Part shown: one piece after another, positions 24,803 through 32,882 of the stretch | Layout: each line of letters starts with the position of its first letter | How positions within the stretch are numbered: position 1 is the stretch's first letter | Assembly: GCA_947589545.1 (NCBI GenBank) | Contig: CANQBA010000014.1 | Coordinates: 1 to 64,000 of the forward strand | Length of the DNA stretch: 64,000 bases | Source: an uncultured Oscillospiraceae bacterium | Lineage (GTDB): Bacteria; Bacillota; Clostridia; Oscillospirales; Oscillospiraceae | Reading direction: 5' to 3' | Notes under the pieces: generated by a model | Told to the model about the DNA's origin: nothing | Databases searched by the model: none | What the model saw: the letters and a program-made list of their open reading frames with translations, nothing else | Made by a program: the position numbers and the translations under genes

Positions 24803-25803
24803 GGCGGGCATCGTCCGCCCTTTTGTGCCTTGCGCTCCTGCTGATTCTCGCCGGCTGCGCCCCGCAGGCCCGGACCGCCACCGTCTTCGCCATGGACACG
24901 GTGATGGAGCTCACCGCCTACGGGGACAAGGCCTGCGTGGACGAGGCCGTTTCGCTGATCCACGCGCTGGAGGCGCGGCTCTCCGTCACGGCGGCGGACA
25001 GCGACATCGCCCGTGTGAACAGCTCCGGCGGCGGGGAGATCGATCCAGAAACGGCGGCGCTTTTGAAACGGGCGCTGGAATTATGTAAACTGACCGGCGG
25101 GGCGCTGGATGTGACCGTCTATCCCCTGGTGCGGGCCTGGGGCTTTACCACGGGCGCGTACCGGGTGCCGGGGGACGATGAGATCGGGGCGCTTTTGGAA
25201 AAAGTGGACTACGCGGCCGTGCGGGTGGAGGAAACAGCCGTCTCCCTGCCGGCGGGCGCGATGCTGGATCTGGGCGCGGTGGCCAAGGGTTGGACGGGCG
25301 ATGAGATCGCGGCCCTCTGGCGGGAGGCGGGCGTTAAAAGCGGCCTTATCAACCTGGGCGGCAATGTGCAGACCGTGGGCGGCAAGCCCGACGGGTCGGA
25401 CTGGGTGGTGGGCATCCGGGATCCCTTCTCGGAGGACGTGATGGGCGCGGTTTCCGTGCGGGATCTGGCGGTGGTCACCTCCGGCGGCTACCAGCGGTAT
25501 TTTGAACAGGACGGCGTCCGCTGGTGCCACATCATCGACCCCGTAACGGGCCGTCCGGCGGACAAGGGGCTTGCCTCCGTCACCGTCATCGGCCCGGAGG
25601 GCGTTCTCTGCGACGGACTCTCCACGGCGCTCTACGTGATGGGCCCGGAGGCCGCCGTCAGGCTCTGGCGGGAGAACGCGGGCTTTGACCTGGTGCTGGT
25701 CACGGCCGGCGGTGAGGTCACGGTCACGGAGGGGCTCGAAGGGCGCTTCACCCCCATGGGGGCCTATACGGATAAGGAGATCAAGGTGATGCGGCGTGGC
25801 TAA
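24799..25803 (+). CDS. apbE: FAD:protein FMN transferase, lipoprotein
   Basis: 334 residues with a GTG start that overlaps the previous stop. The lipoprotein signal is RRASSALLCLALLLILAGC. ApbE features include FAMDTVMELTAYG, the Mg/FAD-binding DLGAVAKGWTGDEIA, GLINLGGNVQTVG, and HIIDPVTGRPADKGLASVTV. It attaches FMN to Thr in flavoproteins on the outer face of the membrane (for example Rnf or Nqr subunits). Followed by a NusG-II protein and a Gx/HepT-like protein, a common Clostridial trio. Confidence 0.92.
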   Translation: MRRASSALLCLALLLILAGCAPQARTATVFAMDTVMELTAYGDKACVDEAVSLIHALEARLSVTAADSDIARVNSSGGGEIDPETAALLKRALELCKLTGGALDVTVYPLVRAWGFTTGAYRVPGDDEIGALLEKVDYAAVRVEETAVSLPAGAMLDLGAVAKGWTGDEIAALWREAGVKSGLINLGGNVQTVGGKPDGSDWVVGIRDPFSEDVMGAVSVRDLAVVTSGGYQRYFEQDGVRWCHIIDPVTGRPADKGLASVTVIGPEGVLCDGLSTALYVMGPEAAVRLWRENAGFDLVLVTAGGEVTVTEGLEGRFTPMGAYTDKEIKVMRRG

Positions 25804-26167
25804 AACGGGAACATGGATCGCGGTGATCGCGGTGATACTCCTGCTCTCCGTGGCCGCGTCGCTGTTTTTGTTTTTGCGGCCGGCGGCGGGCCAAACGGCG
25901 GAGATCTACGTGGACGGCGCGCTCTACAGGCGCGTGGATCTGGGCGCGCTCGCCGCGCCGGAGCGGATCGAGATAAGGACGGAGCGCGGGGTCAACGTCC
26001 TGCTGGCCGAGCCGGGGCGCATCCGCGTGGAGTCCGCCGACTGCCCGGACAAGGTGTGCGTAGAGGCCGGGTGGCTGGAGGACTCCGCCGCGCCCATCGT
26101 ATGCCTGCCCCACCGGGTGGTGGTCAGGCTGACGGGCGGGACAGCCCTGGACGCGGAGGCGGGCTGA
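25796..26167 (+). CDS. NusG domain II-containing membrane-anchored protein
   Basis: 123 residues from a GTG at 25796, overlapping apbE by eight bases. One N-terminal TM (TWIAVIAVILLLSVAASLFL) precedes an extracytoplasmic NusG-II-like beta domain (AEIYVDGALYRRVDLGAL; VESADCPDKVCVEAGWL; IVCLPHRVVVRL). The C-x(4)-C and later C-L-P-H pattern is typical of the family. Function is not established; it nearly always occurs with ApbE and Gx/HepT-like genes in Firmicutes. Confidence 0.82.
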   Translation: MAKTGTWIAVIAVILLLSVAASLFLFLRPAAGQTAEIYVDGALYRRVDLGALAAPERIEIRTERGVNVLLAEPGRIRVESADCPDKVCVEAGWLEDSAAPIVCLPHRVVVRLTGGTALDAEAG

Positions 26168-26679
26168 TGGACGTCAAACGGATCGCCCGGGACGCGGTGC
26201 TCACCGCCGCGGCGCTGACCATTTTCATCGTGGAGCTCCAGATCCCCGCGCCGGCGCCCATCCCCGGCGTGAAGCTGGGCCTTGCCAATATCGTCACCCT
26301 GACGGCCCTCTTTACCCTGGGCCCCTGGGACGCTCTGGCGGTGCTTTTGTGCCGCGTGGTGCTGGGCGCGGCCTTTGCCGGGAATATGGCGGCCCTGCTC
26401 TACAGTCTCACCGGCGGGCTCCTGGCCCTGGCCGCGGCGGCCCTGATGCGCAGGCTCCTGACGGAGCGCCAGATCTGGGTGGCCTCGGTCTTTTCCGCCA
26501 TGGCCCACAACTTCGGACAGCTCCTGGCGGCGGTGCTGGTCACCGCCACCCCGGCGCTTTTCACCTGGCTGCCCGTACTGCTGATCTCCGGCACCGTCAC
26601 CGGCCTCTTCACCGGTCTCGCCGGACAGTTCGCGGTGCGGAGGCTGGGGAAATATTTGAGGCATACGCATGGAAAATGA
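26167..26679 (+). CDS. Gx transporter / heptaprenyl-diphosphate-synthase-component-I-like membrane protein
   Basis: 170 residues, strongly hydrophobic (five to six TM). It contains the family region VELQIPAPAPIPGVKLGLAN followed by IVTL, and GAAFAGNMAALLYSLTGGLL. Annotated as a Gx transporter or HepT-I, it resembles ECF S components. The start ATG at 26167 overlaps the NusG-II stop by one base. The role may concern a quinone or isoprenoid precursor; that is uncertain. Confidence 0.8.
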   Translation: MDVKRIARDAVLTAAALTIFIVELQIPAPAPIPGVKLGLANIVTLTALFTLGPWDALAVLLCRVVLGAAFAGNMAALLYSLTGGLLALAAAALMRRLLTERQIWVASVFSAMAHNFGQLLAAVLVTATPALFTWLPVLLISGTVTGLFTGLAGQFAVRRLGKYLRHTHGK

Positions 26680-27412
26680 GAACCTATTAAAAAACCGGCT
26701 GGCGGAGCTGGCCTCCCGGGCATACAACAGGGGGACCTGGGTGTACTCGGAATTTCTCACCCTGGCGGAACAGGACGTACTGCTCCGCAGCCGCCCGGAG
26801 GCGCCCTTTACCCTGTTCGGCGGCCTGCCCACCAGCGAGCGGAAGATCGCCTGCTTCGGCTCGGAGGAGCTGTGCGGCTATGAGGCCGTGCCGCCGGTGG
26901 CCTGTCTGAGGCTGGCGCCCCTCCAGCAGAAATTCGCCGATCCCCTGTCCCACCGGGACTTTTTGGGGGCGCTGATGTCCCTGGGCCTCCGCCGGGAGGT
27001 GCTGGGGGATATCGAGATCGTGGACAACGTGGGCTATCTCTTCTGCCTGGAATCCGTGGCCCCCTTTATCGCGGACAACCTGACCTCGGTGCGCCATACC
27101 ACCGTGCGCGCCGCCCCCTCCGCGCCCCCGGACAAGCTCTCCGCGCCCCCGCCCCTCACCGAGCTGGTGGTGGCCTCGGAGCGGCTGGACGCCGCCGTGG
27201 CCGCCGTCTTCCGGCTCTCCCGGTCGGAGGCCCAGGCGCTCATCGACGCCCAGCAGGTCTTTATCTCCGGGCGGCTCCCCAGAAGCGCCGCCCTGGATAT
27301 CCCGCCGGGGGCGGTGGTTTCCGTGCGCCATTACGGGCGGTTCGTCTACGAGGGCGTGGCCCGGGAGACAAAAAAGGGAAAGCTGCGGATACTGGCGCGG
27401 ATTTATACGTAA
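26669..27412 (+). CDS. ylmH: YlmH-like S4-domain RNA-binding protein
   Basis: 247 residues. The N-terminal domain has the YlmH pattern (VYSEFLTLAEQDVLL; FGGLPTSERKIACF; LSHRDFLGALMSLGLRREVL; VGYLFCLESVAPFI), and an S4 domain occupies about 170-235 (ERLDAAVAAVFRLSRSEAQA; SGRLPRSAAL). YlmH acts on stalled ribosomes in Gram-positives. It is the last gene of the apbE string, here not next to division genes. Confidence 0.88.
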   Translation: MENENLLKNRLAELASRAYNRGTWVYSEFLTLAEQDVLLRSRPEAPFTLFGGLPTSERKIACFGSEELCGYEAVPPVACLRLAPLQQKFADPLSHRDFLGALMSLGLRREVLGDIEIVDNVGYLFCLESVAPFIADNLTSVRHTTVRAAPSAPPDKLSAPPPLTELVVASERLDAAVAAVFRLSRSEAQALIDAQQVFISGRLPRSAALDIPPGAVVSVRHYGRFVYEGVARETKKGKLRILARIYT

Positions 27413-27428
27413 TTTTCTGAAAAAAGTG

Positions 27429-27457
27429 TTGACTTTTCGTCCCACGGAGGGTATACT
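27429..27457 (+). promoter_or_regulatory. Promoter of the rplU-rpmA operon
   Basis: TTGACT (27429-27434), 17 bases, TATACT (27452-27457). The leader of about 80 bases before rplU can pair within itself and may be the L21-type autoregulatory leader; I could not confirm that structure. Confidence 0.65.
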
Positions 27458-27546
27458 TGATAAGCCGCTTTGAACGGAGCCCGCAAGTGACTGAAAATGT
27501 CCGCCCGCAAGAGCGAGTCTCTACATTATAAGAGGTGAAAAACGAA

Positions 27547-27861
27547 ATGACAGCTGTTATCGAGGCATGCGGCAAGCAGTACCGCGTCAATCCCGGCGAC
27601 ACTCTGTTCGTGGAGAAGCTGAACGTGGAGGACGGCGCGTCCTACACCTTTGACAAGGTTCTGGCCATCTTCAACGACGACGGCACCGCCACCATCGGCA
27701 CGCCCGTGGTCACGGGCGCCACTGTCACCGCCACCGCGGTGAAGACCGGCAAGTCCAAGAAGATCATCGTCTACAAGATGCGCCCCAAGAAGAACTACCG
27801 CCGCAAGCAGGGCCACCGTCAGCCCTATACCAAGGTCACCATCGACGCCATCAACGCGTAA
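27547..27861 (+). CDS. rplU: 50S ribosomal protein L21
   Basis: 104 residues from the ATG at 27547, after AGAGGTGAAAAACGA. It has the L21 signatures [18 protein letters not shown] and [34 protein letters not shown] (spaced here only to keep runs short). First gene of the usual L21-L27 pair. Only 49 bases separate it from rpmA, with no room for the Prp protease gene often found between them. Confidence 0.97.
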   Translation: MTAVIEACGKQYRVNPGDTLFVEKLNVEDGASYTFDKVLAIFNDDGTATIGTPVVTGATVTATAVKTGKSKKIIVYKMRPKKNYRRKQGHRQPYTKVTIDAINA

Positions 27862-27910
27862 GGGGCCGAAAACAAGATCTCAACCCACTTAAATCGGAGG
27901 TGTAATTTAC

Positions 27911-28174
27911 ATGGCTCATAAAAAGGGAATGGGTTCCACCAAGAACGGCCGCGATTCCGAGTCCAAGCGTCTGGGCGTCAAGCGCTCCGACGGGCAGTAC
28001 GTTCTGGCCGGCAACATCCTGGTTCGCCAGCGCGGCACCAAGATCCATCCGGGCAACAACGTGGGCATGGGCAGCGACAACACCCTCTTCGCTCTCGTCT
28101 CCGGCAAGGTTCGCTACGAGCACATCAACCGCGAGCGCAAGCAGGTTTCCGTCTACGAGGAAGCCGCTCAATAA
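27911..28174 (+). CDS. rpmA: 50S ribosomal protein L27
   Basis: 87 residues starting [20 protein letters not shown]. The start follows CGGAGGTGTAATTTAC. Most Firmicutes make L27 with a short N-terminal extension that the protease Prp removes. Here the protein begins directly at the mature-type sequence, and no prp gene is adjacent, so the two absences agree. Confidence 0.97.
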   Translation: MAHKKGMGSTKNGRDSESKRLGVKRSDGQYVLAGNILVRQRGTKIHPGNNVGMGSDNTLFALVSGKVRYEHINRERKQVSVYEEAAQ

Positions 28175-28188
28175 CGGGATTCTCTCTC

Positions 28189-28223
28189 AAAAGGAGACGC
28201 CTTTGGCGTCTCCTTTTGTTTTA
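28189..28223 (+). terminator. Terminator of the rplU-rpmA operon
   Basis: AAAAGGAGACGCC, loop TTT, GGCGTCTCCTTTTG, then TTTT. Confidence 0.85.
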
Positions 28224-28340
28224 AGCCACAGCAAAATCCGAACACTTTCATAAAAATTTGTTGATTAAACCACTACCATTTCGTCCCGGTTTGTGATATT
28301 ATTGAGTACACTAAATTCATAAACCGAGGAGGCCCTTCCC

Positions 28341-29186
28341 ATGCGGATAAAGATAACCGCCGACAGCACCTGCGATCTGCCCGCCGATTTGGCGCGGCAG
28401 CTGGACGTACACATCTTCCCTCTCTACGTGGTGATGGACGGCGCGGCCCGGCGGGACGGGGTGGAGATCACGGCCCGGGACATTTTTGACCATGTGGCCG
28501 CCGGCGGAAAGCTGGGCAACACCGCCGCCGTCAACGTAGGCGATTACCTGGAGCAGTTTCGGGCTTTCCGGGCGGAATACGATGCCGTCATCCACTTCAC
28601 CATCAGCCAGACCATGTCCGCCTGCTTCCAGAACGCCAACATCGCCGCAGCGGAGCTGGACAACATCTATGTGGTGGACTCCAAAAACCTCTCCGTGGGC
28701 ATCTCCCTGCTGGTGCTGGACGCCTGCCGTATGGCCCGGGAGGGCCAATCGCCGGAGGAGATCGTCTCCGCCCTGGAGGCGAAGCGGGAGAAGCTGGACA
28801 TGAGCTTCGTCATCGACACGCTGGACTATCTGAAGGCCGGGGGGCGCTGTTCCCCGCTGGTGGCCCTGGGGGCCAACCTTTTGAGCCTGAAGCCCTGCGT
28901 GGAGCTGAAGGGCGGTCAGATGGACGTGGGGAAAAAGTACCGCGGGGCCATCGAAAAGGTGATTTTGAAATACCTGGCCGACAGGCTGGCGGACGTGGAA
29001 AGCGTCGATCTCACCCGGGTCTTCTTCGTCAAATCCTGCGGCTTCAAGGAGGAATTCCTGGCGGAGGCCCGTCAGGAGGTCATGCGGCTTTGTCCCTTTG
29101 CTGAGCTTATCGACGCCGAGGCCGGCTGTACCATCTCCAACCACTGCGGCCCCAAGACGCTGGGGATCGCCTTTTACAGAAAATAA
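28341..29186 (+). CDS. DegV-family fatty-acid-binding protein
   Basis: 281 residues. DegV features are KITADSTCDLPADLARQLDV, the central VVDSKNLSVGISLLVLDACR, and LDYLKAGGRCSPLVALGANL. DegV/FakB proteins bind fatty acids and present them to the kinase FakA; FakA is not in the window. AGGAGGCCCTTCCC precedes the ATG. glyA follows 21 bases later and is probably co-transcribed. Confidence 0.9.
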   Translation: MRIKITADSTCDLPADLARQLDVHIFPLYVVMDGAARRDGVEITARDIFDHVAAGGKLGNTAAVNVGDYLEQFRAFRAEYDAVIHFTISQTMSACFQNANIAAAELDNIYVVDSKNLSVGISLLVLDACRMAREGQSPEEIVSALEAKREKLDMSFVIDTLDYLKAGGRCSPLVALGANLLSLKPCVELKGGQMDVGKKYRGAIEKVILKYLADRLADVESVDLTRVFFVKSCGFKEEFLAEARQEVMRLCPFAELIDAEAGCTISNHCGPKTLGIAFYRK

Positions 29187-29207
29187 TTTTATCAGGAGAA
29201 TTGATCT

Positions 29208-30461
29208 ATGTATTCAGACCTTCAGGATTCCATCGGCTTCATCGCCAACACCGACCCCGACCTGGCCGCCGCCATGGGCCGCGAGCTGGGCCGCCAGAAG
29301 CGCAACATCGAGCTGATCGCCAGCGAGAACTATGTCTCCCCCGCCGTTATGGCGGCTATGGGCAGCGTCCTCACCAACAAGTACGCCGAGGGCTACCCCG
29401 GAAAGCGCTACTACGGCGGCTGTGAATACGTGGACGAGGTGGAGACGCTGGCCATTGAGCGGGCCAAACAGATCTTCGGCGCGGGCTACGCCAACGTCCA
29501 GCCCCACTCCGGCGCCCAGGCCAACACCGCCGTGTATTTCGCCCTGCTGAACCCCGGCGACACCGTCATGGGCATGAATCTGGCGGAGGGCGGCCACCTG
29601 ACCCACGGCTCCCCGGTGAATCTGTCCGGTAAATACTTCCACTTCGTCCCCTACGGCGTCTCCGCCGAGACAGGCCGCATCGACTACGAGGCCCTTTACG
29701 AGCTGGCGCAGACCCATAAGCCCAAGCTCATCGTGGCCGGGGCCTCCGCCTATCCCAGGGCCATCGACTTTAAAAAATTCCGGGAGATCGCGGACAGCGT
29801 GGGCGCCTACCTCATGGTGGATATGGCCCACATCGCCGGCCTTGTGGCCGCCGGCGAGCATGAAAGCCCCCTCCCCTGGGCCCATGTGGTCACCACCACC
29901 ACCCATAAGACCCTCCGGGGCCCCCGGGGCGGCCTGATCCTCACCCAGGATCCGGAATTCGGCAAGCAGTTCAACAAGGCCATCTTCCCCGGCACCCAGG
30001 GCGGCCCGCTGATGCACGTCATCGCCGCCAAGGCCGTGTGCTTCGGGGAGGCCCTGAAGCCGGAATTTAAGGCGTATCAGGCGCAGATCGTGAAAAACGC
30101 CGCCGTGCTGGCCGACGAGCTTATGAAAAACGGCATCCGGCTGGTGTCCGGCGGCACAGACAACCACCTGATGCTGGCTGATCTGCGGGGCACCGGCGTC
30201 ACGGGCAAGGTGCTGGAGAAGCGTCTTGACCAGGTGTACATCACTGTCAACAAGAACGCCATCCCCAACGACCCGGAGAAGCCCTTCGTCACCAGCGGCA
30301 TCCGCATCGGCACCCCCGCCGTTACCACCCGTGGCTTCCGGGAGCCGGAGATGAAGGTCATCGCCCAGTGCATTGCCGCCACCGCCCACGATTTTGAGGG
30401 CACTGCGGAGGAAACCCGCGCCAGAGTCAACGACCTGTGCGCCAGATTCCCCCTCTATTGA
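29208..30461 (+). CDS. glyA: Serine hydroxymethyltransferase
   Basis: 417 residues, normal length. The N-terminal [19 protein letters not shown] segment reads [20 protein letters not shown]. The PLP lysine lies in [15 protein letters not shown], and the family's [20 protein letters not shown] and [14 protein letters not shown] are present. It interconverts serine and glycine while charging tetrahydrofolate. A 12-bp hairpin follows the stop. Confidence 0.96.
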   Translation: MYSDLQDSIGFIANTDPDLAAAMGRELGRQKRNIELIASENYVSPAVMAAMGSVLTNKYAEGYPGKRYYGGCEYVDEVETLAIERAKQIFGAGYANVQPHSGAQANTAVYFALLNPGDTVMGMNLAEGGHLTHGSPVNLSGKYFHFVPYGVSAETGRIDYEALYELAQTHKPKLIVAGASAYPRAIDFKKFREIADSVGAYLMVDMAHIAGLVAAGEHESPLPWAHVVTTTTHKTLRGPRGGLILTQDPEFGKQFNKAIFPGTQGGPLMHVIAAKAVCFGEALKPEFKAYQAQIVKNAAVLADELMKNGIRLVSGGTDNHLMLADLRGTGVTGKVLEKRLDQVYITVNKNAIPNDPEKPFVTSGIRIGTPAVTTRGFREPEMKVIAQCIAATAHDFEGTAEETRARVNDLCARFPLY

Positions 30462-30491
30462 CGGGACGACGGACGGAATTAATTGAAGCTT

Positions 30492-30558
30492 GAGCGCCCC
30501 GGCTTTTGCCGGGGCGCTCGGAGTGTAGACAAACCCGCCCCCCGGTTGGGGGCGGGTT
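30492..30558. terminator. Two strong hairpins between glyA and the GHKL kinase gene
   Basis: GAGCGCCCCGGC / GCCGGGGCGCTC (30492-30519, loop TTTT) and AACCCGCCCCC / GGGGGCGGGTT (30532-30558). Neither has a long T-run. They lie between convergent genes and probably act as a bidirectional stop. Confidence 0.6.
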
Positions 30559-30599
30559 GCTATGTATATTCAGGAGAATGCTCGAAAAGGGAGCCGCGT

Positions 30600-31304
30600 T
30601 CACACCGGTGTGGCGGCGCGGTCATTTTGCGGGCGTGGGGATGCGGGGGTGGGGAGCGTGAGGAATACGGAGGCCATGAATTGCTTGCCGTCGGCGGTGA
30701 ATACCGCCCTGCCGTCATAGCTGCTGGCCACGTCGTACACCGTCGCGAGGCCAATGCCGGAGCGCCCACGGGCCTTACTCGACCTGAACATCCCGTGGCG
30801 TCTCCGGGGCGCGGCGGTGCAGGAGTTCCCCACCACCAGCGTCACGTACCCGTCGGTGCAGCGGCTCCTGGCTCTGAGCCAGCCGTGCTCCTGACTCCGA
30901 AGGGCCTCCACGGCGTTTTCCAAAAGGTTGCTGACCACAAGGCACAGATCCGGCACCAGCTCGTCGTCGCAGATGTCCAGATCCAGCACAAGATCCGCGC
31001 TGGCCCCCGCTGACTGGGCCTGCGCGCGGTAGTACTCCACCAGGGAGCGGATGACCGAGCTGCCGGGGGCGTCTGGTTCCGCCGCGGTGGACACGGCACT
31101 GCCGGTTATGGCGTAGTGGCGCATGTCGTGGCGAAGCCTGCGAAGCTCCTCCATATCCATCACGCTGTATTTGCTGTTGAGCGTCACGATCTCCCGAAGC
31201 CGCCGGTTCTCCTCGCGGGCCACGGCAAGGAGCCTTGTAAGCCGCGCAACGGCCAGCGCTAAGATGACCACCGCCACACTCAAAAGGATGAGGCTTAATT
31301 TCAT
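30600..31304 (-). CDS. GHKL-type sensor histidine kinase (AgrC-like catalytic half)
   Basis: 234 residues. A single N-terminal TM (LILLSVAVVILALAVARLTR) leads into a coiled region, then the H-box LRRLRHDMRHY (H59), N-box SNLLENAVEAL and G-box SGIGLATV. There is no multi-pass sensor domain of the AgrC/VirS type, so input must come from a partner or from the membrane. Its ATG overlaps the stop of the LytTR response-regulator gene (ATGA), giving a classical two-component pair. Confidence 0.85.
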   Translation of the reverse strand: MKLSLILLSVAVVILALAVARLTRLLAVAREENRRLREIVTLNSKYSVMDMEELRRLRHDMRHYAITGSAVSTAAEPDAPGSSVIRSLVEYYRAQAQSAGASADLVLDLDICDDELVPDLCLVVSNLLENAVEALRSQEHGWLRARSRCTDGYVTLVVGNSCTAAPRRRHGMFRSSKARGRSGIGLATVYDVASSYDGRAVFTADGKQFMASVFLTLPTPASPRPQNDRAATPV

Positions 31305-32029
31305 TGTCGGCTCCAGGCTTTCTTATATGTCCAGTTGATAAAATCGTCCCTGATCTTGTTGAGGCTCCCGGCCCTTATGGGCACCAGCGTCCCGTCGGTC
31401 AGGCGAAAGTCGCTGTTTTCTATGGACTGGACGTAATTTAAGTTGACCAGATAGCTTCTGTGACAGCGCATGAAATCCGAGCTGTCGATGGAGGATACCA
31501 GGTCGCTCATGCTCCGTCTCACCACGACGGTGCGGTTTTTTATATGTATGTAGGACTGGTGATCCAGGATCTCGATGTAGCGTATGGAGGAAAGCGGGTA
31601 GTCCATCCACTCTCCTTCGGAGTAAACGCGCAGGGAGCGGAGCTCCTCGGGCAGGTGGCTTATGTACCAGTCCATTGCCCTGTCCACGTCCTCGGAGCGC
31701 ACGGGCTTGACGATGTAATCGCTGGCCTCCACCTCGTAGCTCTCAAGGCCGTGGTCGGTGCTGGTGGTGACAAATACGACAGCGCAGCTTTTGTCGGTTT
31801 TACGGAGCTCTCTGGCTGTATCCACACCGGAAAGGCCCGGCATATAGATGTCCAGAAAAAGCATATTCAGCTGTCCTGACCTCTCCACCGAGTCCAGAAG
31901 TTCCCTTCCGGAGGAGTAGAGGCGCAGGCGCAGGTCGATGCCGCGCTCCTGACAGTAGGCCCTTACCATGCGCGAAAGGCCCACGCGCTCCTCCTTAAGA
32001 TCGTCGCAAATGGCGATGTTCAAATTCAT
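31301..32029 (-). CDS. LytTR response regulator
   Basis: 242 residues from the ATG at 32029 (MNLNIAICDDLKEERVGLSR). The receiver domain has the acidic pair CDD, phospho-acceptor LFLDIYMPG and lysine YIVKPV. A LytTR DNA-binding domain covers about 140-240 (RYIEILDHQSYIHIKNRTVV; FMRCHRSYLVNLNYVQSI). It is the cognate partner of the overlapping GHKL kinase. It is the middle gene of a leftward LytTR-LytTR-kinase set beside the CIS locus. Confidence 0.88.
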   Translation of the reverse strand: MNLNIAICDDLKEERVGLSRMVRAYCQERGIDLRLRLYSSGRELLDSVERSGQLNMLFLDIYMPGLSGVDTARELRKTDKSCAVVFVTTSTDHGLESYEVEASDYIVKPVRSEDVDRAMDWYISHLPEELRSLRVYSEGEWMDYPLSSIRYIEILDHQSYIHIKNRTVVVRRSMSDLVSSIDSSDFMRCHRSYLVNLNYVQSIENSDFRLTDGTLVPIRAGSLNKIRDDFINWTYKKAWSRQ

Positions 32030-32066
32030 TTCCACATACCCTCTGATTCCTATGAGGTACGGCGCG

Positions 32067-32771
32067 TCAGAGCGAGACGGCGGTCTGCCAGACGCCCTGA
32101 AGCTCCTGGCAGGCCGATTGGATCTCCCCCCGAACGCGGCGGCCGACAGGTATCTCACTGCCGTCGTCCAGCTTCACGCCCACGGAGGTCATCTCCCTCA
32201 CGTGGTAGAGGTTCACAAGAAAGCTCCGCTGACATCTGAAGAACACTCCATCCGGCAGGCGGGCGCAGAAGTCCCTGAGCGTCTCGCGGGTCTGGATCTC
32301 CTCACAGTGGGTGTGGAGAAGTGTGCCGTGCTGGCAGCTCTCCGCCCACATGAGGTCATATTGGGGCACGCTCCGCTTAAAGCCCCCGCACAACACGTCC
32401 ACACGCTCAAGCTCATCGTGCCAGACGGCGACGGCCTTTTCAAGGACGCGACGCAGGTCGGAAAGGCACATGGGCTTTTTGAGAAAGGCCGCGGGGTGCA
32501 TGGCGTAGCTCCCGATGGCCTTGCCCTCGGCGGAGGCGCACAGCACAAGAAGCTTGCCGCTCCGTTTCCCGCCGCGAAAGGCGTCAGGCGGCATCCCGCC
32601 GCCGTCGAGATCCCATAAAAGGAGGTTCAGATCCATGTCCGGCTCCTCACCGGGAACGAGGGCTCGCAGGGTGAGGGGTATGCGCACAAGCTCCGCCCAG
32701 CGCCGAACCGCCTCGCTTACGAGACGGTTTTCCTCGGGCGTGGACATACAGACAGAAAATATCAAGCCCAT
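32067..32771 (-). CDS. LytTR-domain regulator with an atypical receiver
   Basis: 234 residues from the ATG at 32771 (MGLIFSVCMSTPEENRLVSE), after GGGAAGGTGGT. The C-terminal LytTR domain is clear (LLHTHCEEIQTRETLRDFCA; VFFRCQRSFLVNLYHVREM). The N-terminal half folds like a receiver (LLLWDLDGGGMP; FLKKPMCLSDLRRVLEKA) but lacks the usual acidic pair near the start, so phosphorylation is doubtful. It lies 37 bases upstream of the canonical LytTR regulator and 111 bases downstream of the DUF4157 gene. Confidence 0.8.
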   Translation of the reverse strand: MGLIFSVCMSTPEENRLVSEAVRRWAELVRIPLTLRALVPGEEPDMDLNLLLWDLDGGGMPPDAFRGGKRSGKLLVLCASAEGKAIGSYAMHPAAFLKKPMCLSDLRRVLEKAVAVWHDELERVDVLCGGFKRSVPQYDLMWAESCQHGTLLHTHCEEIQTRETLRDFCARLPDGVFFRCQRSFLVNLYHVREMTSVGVKLDDGSEIPVGRRVRGEIQSACQELQGVWQTAVSL

Positions 32772-32882
32772 ACCACCTTCCCGAAAAAAATCCGAAATAG
32801 CGCACAATTGTCTCTTTGTTAATTGCCGTTTAGCTTAAAAGTCCGTAAAGGCAGGTAAATTCAATGGGTCGACTTCATGCTG

